Source: Bolinopsis microptera (Eukaryota > Ctenophora > Tentaculata > Lobata > Bolinopsidae). From it: a DNA stretch of 64,000 nucleotides. The position numbers and the translations under genes are program-made. The stretch is taken from the NCBI RefSeq assembly GCF_026151205.1, contig NC_087075.1, forward strand, positions 15,990,571 through 16,054,570, written 5' to 3'. Below are positions 63,823 to 64,000 of this stretch, in pieces (the stretch's first letter is position 1; every line of letters begins with the position of its first letter). The notes beneath the pieces are model-generated. The model had not been told where the DNA came from. It ran no database searches and saw only the letters and a program-made list of their open reading frames with translations.

Positions 63823-64000
63823 AACAAATTTAGTAAAACAAATTTTATTTTATACCCACAATCAATTCATATTTAGTTCAAATATTTAAAGTCAAAATAA
63901 CCATTTCACATAAGTGGTTATATTATAATAAAATAATTTGTGATAAATTAATAAATTAATTTACACTCAAAAATGAACAAAATATACACAATTTTTACCT
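63823..64000. other. No gene seen
   Basis: AT-rich window edge, nothing recognised. Confidence 0.5.

Overview
The window is eukaryotic and almost certainly from an invertebrate animal. It carries spliced GT-AG genes for conserved animal proteins (a GIGYF translational repressor, 1-Cys peroxiredoxin 6, the MESH1/HDDC3 phosphohydrolase), a retroelement set typical of early-branching or marine invertebrates (a Penelope-like element with a GIY-YIG nuclease, CR1/Jockey-type LINEs, a Copia remnant), and a very large load of tandem repeats. I cannot name the species. There are no bacterial operons, no CRISPR array and no convincing intact tRNA or rRNA gene.

Layout. 1-3300: a small foldback element, AGCGCT-rich minisatellites, a GGTTACTA-rich repeat and a 45-bp satellite, downstream of or inside a GIGYF intron. 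3307-7359 (minus): seven exons of GIGYF, from the start codon to the first part of the GYF domain, with the 3' part off the window. 8086-14186 (minus): a Penelope-like element with 11-bp target duplications and 85-bp terminal direct repeats, broken by a 2.7-kb TTAA-flanked foldback transposon. 14.4-17.9 kb: a nest of short elements (MITEs, a possible SINE, foldbacks) inserted into one another. 18514-39004 (minus): peroxiredoxin 6 in five exons. Its third intron is 19 kb long and holds minisatellites, two LINE pieces, an intronless membrane-protein gene on the same strand (26528-27880), a 1.2-kb 28-bp satellite and a 7.5-kb 44-bp satellite. 39279-49206: what looks like one 9.9-kb foldback element with near-perfect 31-bp inverted ends, a 4-bp target duplication, inverted 61-bp subterminal repeats, a pyrimidine arm, a telomere-like loop and a purine arm. 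49323-49895 (minus): MESH1/HDDC3 in one exon. 52.0-53.2 kb: a truncated LINE. 53.8-59.2 kb: an apparently intact LINE whose first ORF fuses an AlkB-like dioxygenase to an SGNH esterase and whose second ORF has PHD, endonuclease and reverse transcriptase. 62.1-63.8 kb: a Copia 3' remnant and another LINE 3' fragment.

The three host genes have unrelated jobs: mRNA repression, peroxide removal, and (p)ppGpp/NADPH hydrolysis. What links them is repeats built into gene structure. A GIGYF exon start is tandemly triplicated together with its splice acceptor, and peroxiredoxin exon 4 lies directly between two minisatellites.
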